Source: Chitinophaga sp. GbtcB8
GTDB taxonomy: Bacteria > Bacteroidota > Bacteroidia > Chitinophagales > Chitinophagaceae
DNA: 64,000 nt
Direction: 5' to 3'
Assembly (NCBI RefSeq): GCF_019091455.1
Contig: NZ_JAGXJN010000001.1
Coordinates: forward strand, 1-64,000
The notes under the pieces were generated by a model that saw nothing but the letters and a program-made list of their open reading frames with translations, was not told the origin of the DNA and made no database searches. A program made the translations under genes and the position numbers. Shown piece by piece: positions 8,668-17,298 of the stretch (the first letter of the stretch is position 1; each line of letters begins with the position of its first letter).

Positions 8668-9471
8668 ATGGACAACGCTATTAAATATCAACAATCAGCC
8701 ACTGCGTACCGCGTACGTACCATTGCCTACTGGCTTGTTACCGGTTTCCTGGCCTTTGAGCTGGCCTATGGCTCTACCTGGGACCTGCGGCAAATACCCT
8801 ATGTACGGGAGGTGATGACGCAGCTGGGCTACCCTGCCTATATACTGCTTATTATCGGGTTATGGAAGCTGCCCGGAGCCGTGGTTTTGTTGATACCAGG
8901 CACTCCCCGCCTGAAGGAATGGGCGTATGCAGGCACATTTTTCATTTTCTCCAGCGCCTTTGTCTCACATCTGGCAGTGGGTGATGTTAAGGGAAGCATC
9001 TGGCCGGCTATTTTCGGCTCGCTGACGGTTGCCTCCTGGTTCTTACGGCCGGCCTCCCGCTGTATAATGCCTGTTGCTGCCGCTCCTGCTGCGCAACCGG
9101 CAAAATGGAAGTCCATCTCATATTGGGCTACCATTGTGATCCTTGGATTTGTGCTGTTGTCGGGTGGTGCAGGGGAAATGTTGCATTTATGGGGTACTGT
9201 AGAAGGCACTGTGTATCATTTGGGGTATCCCCTGTATTTCCTCACCATCCTGGGTATCTGGAAAATACTGTCTGGTATAACGCTGATCGTGCCGCGTTTT
9301 CAGTTATTGAAAGAATGGGCGTACGCGGGAATTGTGTTTAACCTTACAGGAGCAGTGGCTTCCCATATAGCCATTGGCGATGGCATAGACCATTTTATTG
9401 CGCCCCTTATATTTGCAGCTGTGGCTATGTTTTCCTGGTGGCTGTTGCCGGCCAACCGCAGGCTGCAGTGA
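8668..9471 (+). CDS. Tandemly duplicated DoxX-like membrane protein
   Basis: 267 residues made of two copies of a four-helix DoxX_2-type unit. Copy one (about 10-125) contains LGYPAYILLIIGLWKLPG and LKEWAYAGTFFIF with SHLAVGD; copy two (about 145-265) contains LGYPLYFLTILGIWKILSG and LKEWAYAGIVFNL with SHIAIGD. Proteins of this group are usually about 120-130 residues, so this is an internal duplication or fusion. Biochemical role unknown. The ATG at 8668 (MDNAIKYQQ) is preferred to an upstream in-frame ATG at 8545, which would add a non-conserved stretch. Confidence 0.82.
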   Translation: MDNAIKYQQSATAYRVRTIAYWLVTGFLAFELAYGSTWDLRQIPYVREVMTQLGYPAYILLIIGLWKLPGAVVLLIPGTPRLKEWAYAGTFFIFSSAFVSHLAVGDVKGSIWPAIFGSLTVASWFLRPASRCIMPVAAAPAAQPAKWKSISYWATIVILGFVLLSGGAGEMLHLWGTVEGTVYHLGYPLYFLTILGIWKILSGITLIVPRFQLLKEWAYAGIVFNLTGAVASHIAIGDGIDHFIAPLIFAAVAMFSWWLLPANRRLQ

Positions 9472-9483
9472 TCGTGCACAAAG

Positions 9484-9602
9484 AATGTAAAATGCAAAAT
9501 TCTAAATATAAAATGTAAAAGGGAAATGCCGCGACCGGAACCTGCCTAGGTATCGCTGCATTTCCCTTTTACATTTATGATTTTACATTTAAGATTTTAC
9601 AT
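9484..9602. repeat. Inverted heptamer-phased repeat, AATGTAA family
   Basis: The left arm (9484-9525) is six contiguous heptamers (AATGTAA, AATGCAA, AATTCTA, AATATAA, AATGTAA, AAGGGAA); the right arm (9561-9602) is TTTCCCT, TTTACAT, TTATGAT, TTTACAT, TTAAGAT, TTTACAT. The spacer is 35 bases. It sits between the converging 3' ends of the DoxX-like gene and hemG, where a bidirectional terminator would be expected, and no ordinary terminator is seen there. Confidence 0.85.
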
Positions 9603-9610
9603 TCTTTCCA

Positions 9611-10948
9611 TTACACCATTTTCTCTGCTAACACGCCCGCCTGCTGAATAATTGCCGGTACTGCTACGCCGCTAATGTAATTGCCGCTGATATGTATGCC
9701 GGGATATTGCTGTTCAAAAGCCTGCACCGCCATGCGCAGCTGCCGGTGGCCTACATTCAGCTGTGGAATAGCTTTATCCCAGCGGGTGAATTCCTGCAGC
9801 ACAGGGGCCTGGGTTATTCCCAGCAAAGCCGTGAGCTCGCTCACAATGGTTTGCTGCAGCGCGGTTTCATTCATTTCATCAAAAAAATGCTCCTGCTGTA
9901 CGCCGCCGGTAAAAACAGTCAGTAATACTTTATCATCCGGTACACGGGAGGGAAAGATAGCTGAATTACAGATAGCTCCCAGGAAATGCAGCTGCGCAGC
10001 ATGCGGCACCAAAAAGCCAAAACCTTCAGGCAGCTGCTGTACGGCCGCCCGCTCAAAACCAACATGCAGCACACCCATGCGGGGGTAATACAGCTGCTGC
10101 AGTAAATGTGCGGCAGCAGCATCCAGGCCCTCTATAACCGGTGCCGTGGCATAAGAAGGTGTAGCAAAGATCACACGGCCTGCCTGTACCGTTTCCGTTT
10201 GCCCGTTACTGTTATATTGTACGGTATAACCTTCCGCGGCAGCCGTAATGCCGGTTATACGGCTGTTGTAACGCACCGGGGTGTTCAATAATTGCTGCAA
10301 ACGATCCGTCAGCACTTCGTTCCCACCCTTAAAGGCAATAATTTTGCGGCCGCCCATCATACCTTTGTTCTTAAAGAGGCCCTTGGTTACGCTGCCATAC
10401 TCCTGCTCCCATTTGGGTAAAAAGGGCAATACTTCCTGCACAGATAAACGCGCAGGGTCTCCAGCGTAAATACCGGACAGGATGGGATCAAACAAATAAT
10501 CGCTGATCTCTTTATTAAAACGGCGCTGTACAAAGCTGGCCACGGTTTCCTCACCAGTGGCCGGTTGCGGCTTCCTGAAACGTTCGGTGAACAGCCGCCA
10601 TTTAGCCCTGCCACTAATGTATTTAGACGATAATATTTTTACAGGATTGGGAGATACCGGGTGTAAAGCCCCATCACGCACCAAAAAACGGTTCTTACTA
10701 ACCGCAGCCGCTTCCAGCACCTCAGCTTCCAGCCCGATCTCTTTGAGAAAGGCCATGGTAGCCGGTGTGGCGCCAATAGAATTAGGACCGGCATCCAGCG
10801 TAAAACCATCCTTTTTAAAAGTGCGGATCACGCCACCGGGCGTATTACCTGCTTCCAGTAACAGATAAGGAAGGTTACGTTTCTGCAGTTCGTAGGCAAT
10901 GGTTAAACCGGTTAAACCGGCGCCGGCGATAAGGATGGTGTTGTTCAT
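9611..10948 (-). CDS. hemG: Protoporphyrinogen oxidase (FAD, oxygen-dependent type)
   Basis: 445 residues, normal for the HemY/PPOX family. The FAD-binding motif is ILIAGAGLTGLTIAYELQ at the N-terminus, followed by LLLEAGNTPGG and LDAGPNSIGA; the C-terminal FAD contact is ISGNYISGVAVPAII. It oxidises protoporphyrinogen IX to protoporphyrin IX, using O2. It is distinct from the flavodoxin-like E. coli HemG, so hemY is an equally used name. It is cotranscribed leftward after hemH. Confidence 0.92.
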   Translation of the reverse strand: MNNTILIAGAGLTGLTIAYELQKRNLPYLLLEAGNTPGGVIRTFKKDGFTLDAGPNSIGATPATMAFLKEIGLEAEVLEAAAVSKNRFLVRDGALHPVSPNPVKILSSKYISGRAKWRLFTERFRKPQPATGEETVASFVQRRFNKEISDYLFDPILSGIYAGDPARLSVQEVLPFLPKWEQEYGSVTKGLFKNKGMMGGRKIIAFKGGNEVLTDRLQQLLNTPVRYNSRITGITAAAEGYTVQYNSNGQTETVQAGRVIFATPSYATAPVIEGLDAAAAHLLQQLYYPRMGVLHVGFERAAVQQLPEGFGFLVPHAAQLHFLGAICNSAIFPSRVPDDKVLLTVFTGGVQQEHFFDEMNETALQQTIVSELTALLGITQAPVLQEFTRWDKAIPQLNVGHRQLRMAVQAFEQQYPGIHISGNYISGVAVPAIIQQAGVLAEKMV

Positions 10949-10963
10949 GAGGAAGGTTTTTTA

Positions 10964-11097
10964 AGCTGGCAGCCGCCAGTAGGCAGTCTGAGGACGATGC
11001 CTGATGCTACTGTAACTACCTGCTATAATTCCAGGCACGTAAAAATTTCAATACGATCTACTCCCCAACTGCTAACAGCTAACTGCCAACTAACTTA
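10964..11097. repeat. Imperfect inverted heptamer-phased repeat, TTAGC-like
   Basis: The left arm (10964-10991) is AGCTGGC, AGCCGCC, AGTAGGC and a variant; the right arm (11071-11097) is GCTAACA, GCTAACT, GCCAACT and AACTTAG. It fills the hemH-hemG gap. The right arm encodes the last codons and the TAG stop of hemH. Confidence 0.6.
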
Positions 11098-12101
11098 GCT
11101 ACAGCCTGTACCCACAGCGGATGCACATTCAGGCAGGGGATCATGGTAAAGCTATCTCCCCCATTGCTGATAAAGGAATGTTTACCTTCCACGGCAATCT
11201 CTTCCAGCTTTTCCAGGCAGTCAGATACAAAAGCAGGGCATACCACCAGCAGCTTCTTTTTACCTTCTTTGGGCAGCTCTTCCAAACGCGCTGCTGTATA
11301 GGGCTGCAGCCATTCTTCCCGGCCCAGGCGCGATTGGAAGGATACGCTCCATTTATCAGCCGGCAACCCCAGTTTGGCTGCTACCAGCTCTGAAGTATTT
11401 TTCACCTGGTGGCGGTAACAAAACTCATGGGCCGGTGATTGCACATGGCAGCAATCATCTACCTGCAGACAATGTTTGCCTGTTATATCGCCTTTTCGTA
11501 TATGCCGTACCGGTACACCATGGTAGCTGAACAGCACATGATCATAATCCTGCTGCAGGTAGGGCCGCATGCTTTCCGCTACTGCGTTAATATAATCAGG
11601 TTCATCAAAGTAAGGCGGTATAACGGTAAGCTTGAACGGGTATTTTTTCTTTTTATACACCTCTTTGGCGTATTCCGCAGCCGTTTCGTAAGACGACATG
11701 GCATAATGCGGGTACAAAGGCAGCAGGACCACCTCTTTCAGCTGCGGATTTTCTTTCAGTAATTTATCATATGCAGCTGCGGGCGAGGGCGTGCCATAAC
11801 GCATGGCTATTTCTACAGGCATCTGCAGATCATGCTGCACAGCCTTTTGCAGTTGTTTGGTTAATACGATCAATGGAGAACCTTCTTCCCACCAGATGGA
11901 ACGGTAAGCCTCTGCCGACTTAGGCGCACGCCGCGGCACAATGATGCGTGTAACCAGCAGCCAGCGGAATAGATAAGGATAATCTATTACCCGTTTATCC
12001 ATCAGGAATTCGTTCAGGTAACGCTGTACATCGGGAACCGAAGTAGAATCAGGCGATCCCAGGTTCATAAGCACTACGCCTACATCAGATCTTGCTTCCA
12101 T
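11079..12101 (-). CDS. hemH: Ferrochelatase
   Basis: 340 residues, family length. It begins VVLMNLGSPDS; conserved motifs include VLFSYHGVPVRH (catalytic His region) and SFQSRLGREEWLQPY. It inserts Fe(II) into protoporphyrin IX, the last step of heme synthesis. Its final residues (AKLVGS and stop) are encoded by the heptamer repeat at 11071-11097. It is divergent from hemA across a 214-base control region. Confidence 0.95.
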   Translation of the reverse strand: MEARSDVGVVLMNLGSPDSTSVPDVQRYLNEFLMDKRVIDYPYLFRWLLVTRIIVPRRAPKSAEAYRSIWWEEGSPLIVLTKQLQKAVQHDLQMPVEIAMRYGTPSPAAAYDKLLKENPQLKEVVLLPLYPHYAMSSYETAAEYAKEVYKKKKYPFKLTVIPPYFDEPDYINAVAESMRPYLQQDYDHVLFSYHGVPVRHIRKGDITGKHCLQVDDCCHVQSPAHEFCYRHQVKNTSELVAAKLGLPADKWSVSFQSRLGREEWLQPYTAARLEELPKEGKKKLLVVCPAFVSDCLEKLEEIAVEGKHSFISNGGDSFTMIPCLNVHPLWVQAVAKLVGS

Positions 12102-12117
12102 TTATCAGAAATTGTTG

Positions 12118-12125
12118 CAAAAGTA
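12118..12125 (-). promoter_or_regulatory. hemH promoter -7 box
   Basis: TACTTTTG on the minus strand, about 17-24 bases upstream of the hemH ATG, with a TTG 22 bases further upstream. It fits the Bacteroidota consensus and predicts a leader of about 10 bases. Confidence 0.6.
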
Positions 12126-12264
12126 ACGGTTCTATCATGCGAATAAACAATGAAATGTCATACAATTGTTAGAATACAGGCGCAATAAAGCTGATAAAAA
12201 TCATTTTTTAAGAAGCCTTAGTACCATGAGGAGAAATGACACACTAATGACCAGCTACATGCCT

Positions 12265-12292
12265 TTTGTTACTGCACTTGCCAGTATTTTTG
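12265..12292 (+). promoter_or_regulatory. hemA promoter
   Basis: TTTG at 12265-12268 and TATTTTTG at 12285-12292 with a 16-base spacer. It lies inside the long open frame that precedes hemA and so supports the downstream ATG at 12316. Confidence 0.6.
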
Positions 12293-12315
12293 CAGCCGGA
12301 AGCTTATATATTAAA

Positions 12316-13569
12316 ATGCAGATTGCGTATTCAAAAGATATTACCAATTTTCATAGTATTGGGATCAATTACAAAAAAACAGATGCTGCTATCAGGGGTT
12401 TGTTCGCCATTAACCAGGCGCAATACCTGAGCCTCCTGGAGCATGCGAAAGCTGCGCAACTGGATGATCTCTTTGTACTCTCCACTTGTAACAGAACAGA
12501 AATATACGGGTTTGCACCCGATGCACAACAGCTGATGGACCTTGTATGCAAGGTAACCAACGGCGATTGTAACCTGTTTGCACAACTGGCTTATATACGT
12601 TCCGGTGAAGATGCGGTAAAACACCTGTACCAGGTAAGCACCGGCCTGGATTCACAAATACTGGGCGACTATGAAATTGTAGGGCAGATCCGTACGGCCT
12701 CCCGCTTTGCCAAGAACCATGGCTGTTTGGGCGGGTTCTCCGAAAGGCTGGTGAATAGTGTTTTACAGGTATCCAAATTAATTAAGAACGAAACAGGACT
12801 GAGCGCTGGCACAGTATCCGTGGCATTTGCCACCATACGCTTACTGGAAAAAAAGGTGCCGGATATACAAAATAAAAAGATCGTACTGGTAGGTGTAGGC
12901 AAAATAGGCCGTAACACCTGCAAGAACATGATCAGCTACCTGGGCACACAGGATATTACCCTCATTAACCGCACGGCCACTGTAGCCGAAGACTTTGCCT
13001 GTGTGCACGGTTTAAAGTTTGCACCATACGAAGAAATGGTGCCGGTACTTCAACAGGCCGATGTAATACTGGTAGCCTCCAATGCACCGCATCCTACAGT
13101 GCTGGCATCCCATTTACAGGCTGCTACGCCTAAGCTGGTCATAGACCTCTCTATTCCCTTTAACGTGGAACCTGCTGTGGGCGGGCTTTCCCATATAGAG
13201 CTGGTAAATGTGGATGAATTATCCAGGGTACAGGATGAAACCCTGCAGATGCGCCAGAAAGAAGTGCCCCGCGCACAGGAGATCATAGAAGAGCATATGG
13301 CCGAGTTCCTGTACTGGTATAAAATGCGCAAGCATGCCGTGGTATTAAAAGCAGTAAAAGATAAGCTGCATGAAATACATACGCGCGAAATACAGCAGCA
13401 GAAGAACGGCGCCCAGTATGACCTGGAAGATGTAGAAGAAGTATCTTCACGCATTATACAAAAAATGATCAACCTGATGGCAGGTAAAGTACGCAAGGAA
13501 ACCGAAAAAGGCGACCTGTATATCTCCATGATCAACGACATTTTCGAGACCGGCATAAAACAGGATTAA
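12316..13569 (+). CDS. hemA: Glutamyl-tRNA reductase
   Basis: 417 residues from the ATG at 12316. The catalytic cysteine is in VLSTCNRTEIYGF; the NADPH site is KIVLVGVGKIGRNTCKN; dimer-helix sequence fills the C-terminus. It reduces Glu-tRNA(Glu) to glutamate-1-semialdehyde, the committed step of the C5 heme route. The frame is open back to 12166, but that extension is not conserved and holds the promoter. First gene of hemA-C-D-E-F-B-L. Confidence 0.95.
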   Translation: MQIAYSKDITNFHSIGINYKKTDAAIRGLFAINQAQYLSLLEHAKAAQLDDLFVLSTCNRTEIYGFAPDAQQLMDLVCKVTNGDCNLFAQLAYIRSGEDAVKHLYQVSTGLDSQILGDYEIVGQIRTASRFAKNHGCLGGFSERLVNSVLQVSKLIKNETGLSAGTVSVAFATIRLLEKKVPDIQNKKIVLVGVGKIGRNTCKNMISYLGTQDITLINRTATVAEDFACVHGLKFAPYEEMVPVLQQADVILVASNAPHPTVLASHLQAATPKLVIDLSIPFNVEPAVGGLSHIELVNVDELSRVQDETLQMRQKEVPRAQEIIEEHMAEFLYWYKMRKHAVVLKAVKDKLHEIHTREIQQQKNGAQYDLEDVEEVSSRIIQKMINLMAGKVRKETEKGDLYISMINDIFETGIKQD

Positions 13570-13577
13570 TACAATTC

Positions 13578-14498
13578 ATGCAAAAAGAAATACGGATAGG
13601 TACACGGGAAAGTCAGCTTGCCCTGTGGCAGGCTAATTTGGTAAAGGATCTGTTAGCAGCACAGGGGTTTGCCACCACGCTGGTGCCCATAAAAAGCGAA
13701 GGTGATATTGACCTGGTTACCCCTCTGTATGAAATAGGCGTACAGGGTATTTTCACCAAAACACTGGATATTGCCCTGCTGAACAACCGTATAGACATTG
13801 CAGTGCACTCCCTGAAAGACGTTCCCACCCAGCTGCCAAAAAATATTATACAAGCCGCCGTACTGGAAAGAGGCCCTGTAAAGGACCTGCTGGTATATAA
13901 GCAGGATACGGCTTTCCTGGAACAGCCCGGTTATACAGCCAATGTGGCTACCAGCAGCCTGCGGCGTAAAGCCCAGTGGCAGCGGCGGTTTCCGCAGCAC
14001 CAGATCCATAACCTGCGCGGTAATGTAAACACGCGTTTGAAAAAGCTGGCAGACGAGAACTGGGATGCCGCTATTTTTGCCGCCGCCGGTTTAGAGCGTA
14101 TTCATTTACGCCCGGCACAGTCCATTGAGCTGGACTGGATGCTGCCCGCACCTGCACAAGGCGCAGTGGTAGTAGTGTGCCGGGAAGATGATACTTTTTG
14201 CCGGGAGGCCTGCGCCCCCTTACACCATACTGTAACCGCGCTTTGCACACAAATAGAAAGAGATTTCCTGCGCACTTTAATGGGCGGCTGTACTACGCCC
14301 ATCAGCGCATATGCACATATAGAAGGTGATACCTTACACTTTGCCGCTGAACTCAGCAGCCTGGATGGGCTTACCTTCCTGGAAACCCACCGGCAGGTAC
14401 CGGTACAACAAGCTGCTGACCTGGGAAAAACCGCTGCTGAAGAAATATTGGCAAAAGGCGGCGACAAAATAGTAGCCGCTATCAGAGATGCAAAATAA
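13578..14498 (+). CDS. hemC: Porphobilinogen deaminase (hydroxymethylbilane synthase)
   Basis: 306 residues. It begins IRIGTRESQLALWQA; arginine-rich substrate contacts are in SSLRRKAQWQRRFP and LRGNVNTRLKKL; the dipyrromethane-cofactor cysteine is in LMGGCTTPISAYA near residue 240. It polymerises four porphobilinogens to hydroxymethylbilane. It lies eight bases after hemA and overlaps hemD by 11 bases, suggesting translational coupling. Confidence 0.96.
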   Translation: MQKEIRIGTRESQLALWQANLVKDLLAAQGFATTLVPIKSEGDIDLVTPLYEIGVQGIFTKTLDIALLNNRIDIAVHSLKDVPTQLPKNIIQAAVLERGPVKDLLVYKQDTAFLEQPGYTANVATSSLRRKAQWQRRFPQHQIHNLRGNVNTRLKKLADENWDAAIFAAAGLERIHLRPAQSIELDWMLPAPAQGAVVVVCREDDTFCREACAPLHHTVTALCTQIERDFLRTLMGGCTTPISAYAHIEGDTLHFAAELSSLDGLTFLETHRQVPVQQAADLGKTAAEEILAKGGDKIVAAIRDAK

Positions 14499-15219
14499 AC
14501 GCCCCCGCATATTATGCACCAGGCCTTTGCCGGAAAGCCTGCTGGAAATGGCAGCCCGGGAGGGTGTGGATATAACAGTGGAAGTGTTTACAGCAATACA
14601 TCCCATTGTATCAAAGGAAGTATGGGATATTATATTTCCATTATTGCAGCAGCGCATTACCCTGGTATTCACCAGCGCACATGCGGTAGAGATACTGGAA
14701 AAACATTACCTGCACCAGCCGGATACGTACTATGTGCCGGGGCGGCTATGGAACATTTGCTGCCTGGAAACAGGTACCCTGGATGCAGTGAAGGAAGCGC
14801 TGCCGCAATGCACCATCAAGGCCACTGCAGCCAATGCTACTGCGCTGGCCAATGCCATTACCGCATTAGGAGATGTGAGAGAGGTATATTTTATTTGCGG
14901 CAAACAACGGCGGGATGAGCTGCCCGGCATATTGCAGCAACACAACATAACCGTGCATGAATTAGTGGTGTATGAAAATGCTGCCACACCGGCAAAGCTG
15001 GATGCTGCTGTTTATGATGGCATTTTCTTTTTTAGTCCCAGCGCAGTACAGAGCTTTTTTTCGGTGAATACACTGCCTGCAGCTACTGTTTGTTTTGCCA
15101 TAGGCGAAACCACCGCAGCAACATTACGGACTGTGACCAACAATAAGATCGTTATCAGCGGAAGCCCCAGTGCATATGCATTGCTGGCTGCTGCTACAGC
15201 ATATTTTAACAAACCTTAA
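14488..15219 (+). CDS. hemD: Uroporphyrinogen-III synthase
   Basis: 243 residues. This family is weakly conserved; the call rests on the two-lobed pattern with VYFICGKQRRDELP, LVVYENAATPAKL and the C-terminal FFFSPSAVQSFF and FAIGETTAATLR motifs, plus the position between hemC and hemE. It closes and inverts ring D of hydroxymethylbilane to uroporphyrinogen III. Confidence 0.88.
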   Translation: MQNKRPRILCTRPLPESLLEMAAREGVDITVEVFTAIHPIVSKEVWDIIFPLLQQRITLVFTSAHAVEILEKHYLHQPDTYYVPGRLWNICCLETGTLDAVKEALPQCTIKATAANATALANAITALGDVREVYFICGKQRRDELPGILQQHNITVHELVVYENAATPAKLDAAVYDGIFFFSPSAVQSFFSVNTLPAATVCFAIGETTAATLRTVTNNKIVISGSPSAYALLAAATAYFNKP

Positions 15220-15228
15220 CTGCAACGA

Positions 15229-16254
15229 ATGAGCGCTTTGAAGAATGACCTTTTGCTGAGAGCTTTACGCGGAGAAAAAACAGAACGCACACCCGTATGG
15301 ATGATGCGCCAGGCCGGCCGCTACCTGCCGGACTATATTAAACTGCGCGACAAATATTCATTTTTTGAACGCTGCGAGAACCCGGAGCTGGCCACGGAGA
15401 TCACGGTAATGCCTGTAGAGCAGGTAGGCGTGGATGCCGCTATTATATTTTCAGATATACTGGTAGTGCCGCAGGCCATGGGGCTGGAAGTGCAGTTAAT
15501 AGAAAAGTTAGGCCCTTTATTACCGGCCCCCATTAAAGGCGCTGCTGACCTGAAACGGGTATGCGTGCCTGATGTAAAGGATAAGCTGCATTATGTATTT
15601 GATGCGCTGCGCCTTACCAAACAAACCCTGGCCGGCCGCGTGCCGCTGATAGGTTTTGCCGGCGCCCCCTGGACACTGCTGTGTTACATGGTACAGGGCA
15701 AAGGCTCCAAAACATTTGATGAGGCTAAAGGTTTCTGCTACCAGCAGCCGGAAGTAGCGCACCAGCTGCTGCAAATGCTGACTGATACTACCATTGCCTA
15801 CCTGAAAGAGCAGGTAGCTGCCGGCGCCGACCTGGTGCAGCTGTTTGATTCCTGGGGTGGTTTACTGAGCCCGGAAGATTTTGAAACATTCTCTTTGCAA
15901 TATATGCGGCAGATAGTGGCGGCGCTGAAAGAGGTGTGCCCTGTGATCATGTTTGCCAAAGGCGCCTGGTTTGCGCTGGAAGAAATGGCAGCCACCGGCG
16001 CACATGGCTTGGGCATAGACTGGAGCATACAGCCACAGCGGGCCCGCGCTTTTGCAGGCAACAATGTAACCCTGCAGGGCAACTTTGATCCTGCCAGGCT
16101 GCTGCTGCCCATCCCGGAAATTGAAAAGGCCGTAAAAGCTATGTTAAAAGCCTTTGGCCCGCAGCGGCATATAGCTAACTTAGGCCATGGTATTTTACCG
16201 AATATACCGGTTGATCATGCAAAGGCGTTCGTGAATGCTGTAAAGAACAATTAA
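15229..16254 (+). CDS. hemE: Uroporphyrinogen decarboxylase
   Basis: 341 residues. The signature [15 protein letters not shown] is near residue 26; [20 protein letters not shown] and the C-terminal [15 protein letters not shown] are also diagnostic. It removes four carboxyls to give coproporphyrinogen III. It follows hemD by nine bases. Its TAA stop falls at the edge of a short AT-rich inverted element (16250-16316). Confidence 0.97.
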   Translation: MSALKNDLLLRALRGEKTERTPVWMMRQAGRYLPDYIKLRDKYSFFERCENPELATEITVMPVEQVGVDAAIIFSDILVVPQAMGLEVQLIEKLGPLLPAPIKGAADLKRVCVPDVKDKLHYVFDALRLTKQTLAGRVPLIGFAGAPWTLLCYMVQGKGSKTFDEAKGFCYQQPEVAHQLLQMLTDTTIAYLKEQVAAGADLVQLFDSWGGLLSPEDFETFSLQYMRQIVAALKEVCPVIMFAKGAWFALEEMAATGAHGLGIDWSIQPQRARAFAGNNVTLQGNFDPARLLLPIPEIEKAVKAMLKAFGPQRHIANLGHGILPNIPVDHAKAFVNAVKNN

Positions 16255-16316
16255 TAATCGCAAGGCAGGCCTTCACCTGATGTACCTGCACCACGATTAT
16301 TAATTCTTAATTAAAT
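16249..16316. repeat. Short inverted AT-rich element between hemE and hemF
   Basis: CAATTAATAATCG at the left and CGATTATTAATTCTTAATT at the right flank a GC-rich 30-base spacer. The words match the AATAATT heptamer family, but the left arm is short. Confidence 0.55.
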
Positions 16317-16324
16317 TGGAACCC

Positions 16325-17236
16325 ATGTCTATAAAAGAGTCCTTCATATCATTTATTCACGGCTTACAGGATGAAATATGTACTGCGCTGGAAGACATTG
16401 ATGGTAAAGCAAGCTTCCGGGAAGACCGCTGGGAGCGGCCTGGCGGCGGTGGCGGCAGATCGCGGGTAATTGCAGATGGCGCAGTGTTTGAAAAAGGCGG
16501 CGTAAATACTTCTGTAGTGCACGGCGCTTTGCCGGAAGTAATGGCCCAGCAGTTTGGCGTGCAGGACAGCCAGTTTATGGCTTGTGGTATTTCATTGGTG
16601 ATACACCCGCTGAACCCTTTTGTGCCTACCGTACATGCTAACTTCCGTTATTTTGAGCTGTATGATAAGGAGGAGAACCTGAAGGATTGCTGGTTTGGCG
16701 GCGGCGCAGACCTTACACCTTATTACCTGTTTGAGGAAGATGGCAAACATTTTCATCAAACCTTTAAAAATGCCTGCGATCCTTTTGGGAAAGAGTTATA
16801 CCCGCAGTATAAAAAACATTGCGATGAATATTTCATCAATAAACACCGCAATAACGAAGCCCGCGGCATAGGCGGTATCTTTTATGATTACCTGCGGCCA
16901 GATGCCAGCAGAAGCGCTGAACAGCTGTTCCGGTTTGCACAGGCTAATGGCAATGCTATATTACCGGCTTACCTGCCTATTGTGAAAAAAACAAAAGACC
17001 TGCCTTTTACTGCTGCGCATAAAGACTGGCAGGAGTATAGGCGCGGCCGTTATGTGGAGTTTAACCTGATCCACGACCGCGGCACCCTGTTTGGCTTAAA
17101 AACCAACGGGCGTATAGAATCTATTTTAATGAGCCTTCCGCCCCGGGCCCGCTGGGAGTACGACTATCATCCGGAACCGGGCAGTAAGGAAGCAGAGCTG
17201 CTGGAATATTTAAAACCCAGGGAATGGGCTAGTTGA
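16325..17236 (+). CDS. hemF: Oxygen-dependent coproporphyrinogen III oxidase
   Basis: 303 residues. Signature motifs: FREDRWERPGGGGGRSRV near the N-terminus, FGGGADLTPYYLFEED near residue 120 and YVEFNLIHDRGTLFGL near the C-terminus. It oxidatively decarboxylates coproporphyrinogen III using O2, so this pathway is built for aerobic growth. The ATG at 16325 (MSIKES) is preferred to a TTG nine bases upstream. Confidence 0.96.
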   Translation: MSIKESFISFIHGLQDEICTALEDIDGKASFREDRWERPGGGGGRSRVIADGAVFEKGGVNTSVVHGALPEVMAQQFGVQDSQFMACGISLVIHPLNPFVPTVHANFRYFELYDKEENLKDCWFGGGADLTPYYLFEEDGKHFHQTFKNACDPFGKELYPQYKKHCDEYFINKHRNNEARGIGGIFYDYLRPDASRSAEQLFRFAQANGNAILPAYLPIVKKTKDLPFTAAHKDWQEYRRGRYVEFNLIHDRGTLFGLKTNGRIESILMSLPPRARWEYDYHPEPGSKEAELLEYLKPREWAS

Positions 17237-17268
17237 TGTGCAGATATGCAAATGTGCAGATGTGCAAT
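17237..17268. repeat. Octamer-phased repeat, single arm
   Basis: Four contiguous 8-base words: TGTGCAGA, TATGCAAA, TGTGCAGA, TGTGCAAT. It starts at the base after the hemF stop and lies between hemF and hemB. It uses the same vocabulary as the elements at 289-444 and 40853-40978. A small AT-rich inverted repeat (ATTAAAT/ATTTAAT) follows. Confidence 0.8.
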
Positions 17269-17298
17269 GATTAAATAAGTTGATTTAATTTACTGATT

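Noticed and set aside
12166-12315. N-terminal extension of HemA
   Set aside because: It is not conserved in the family and includes a good promoter; start moved to 12316.
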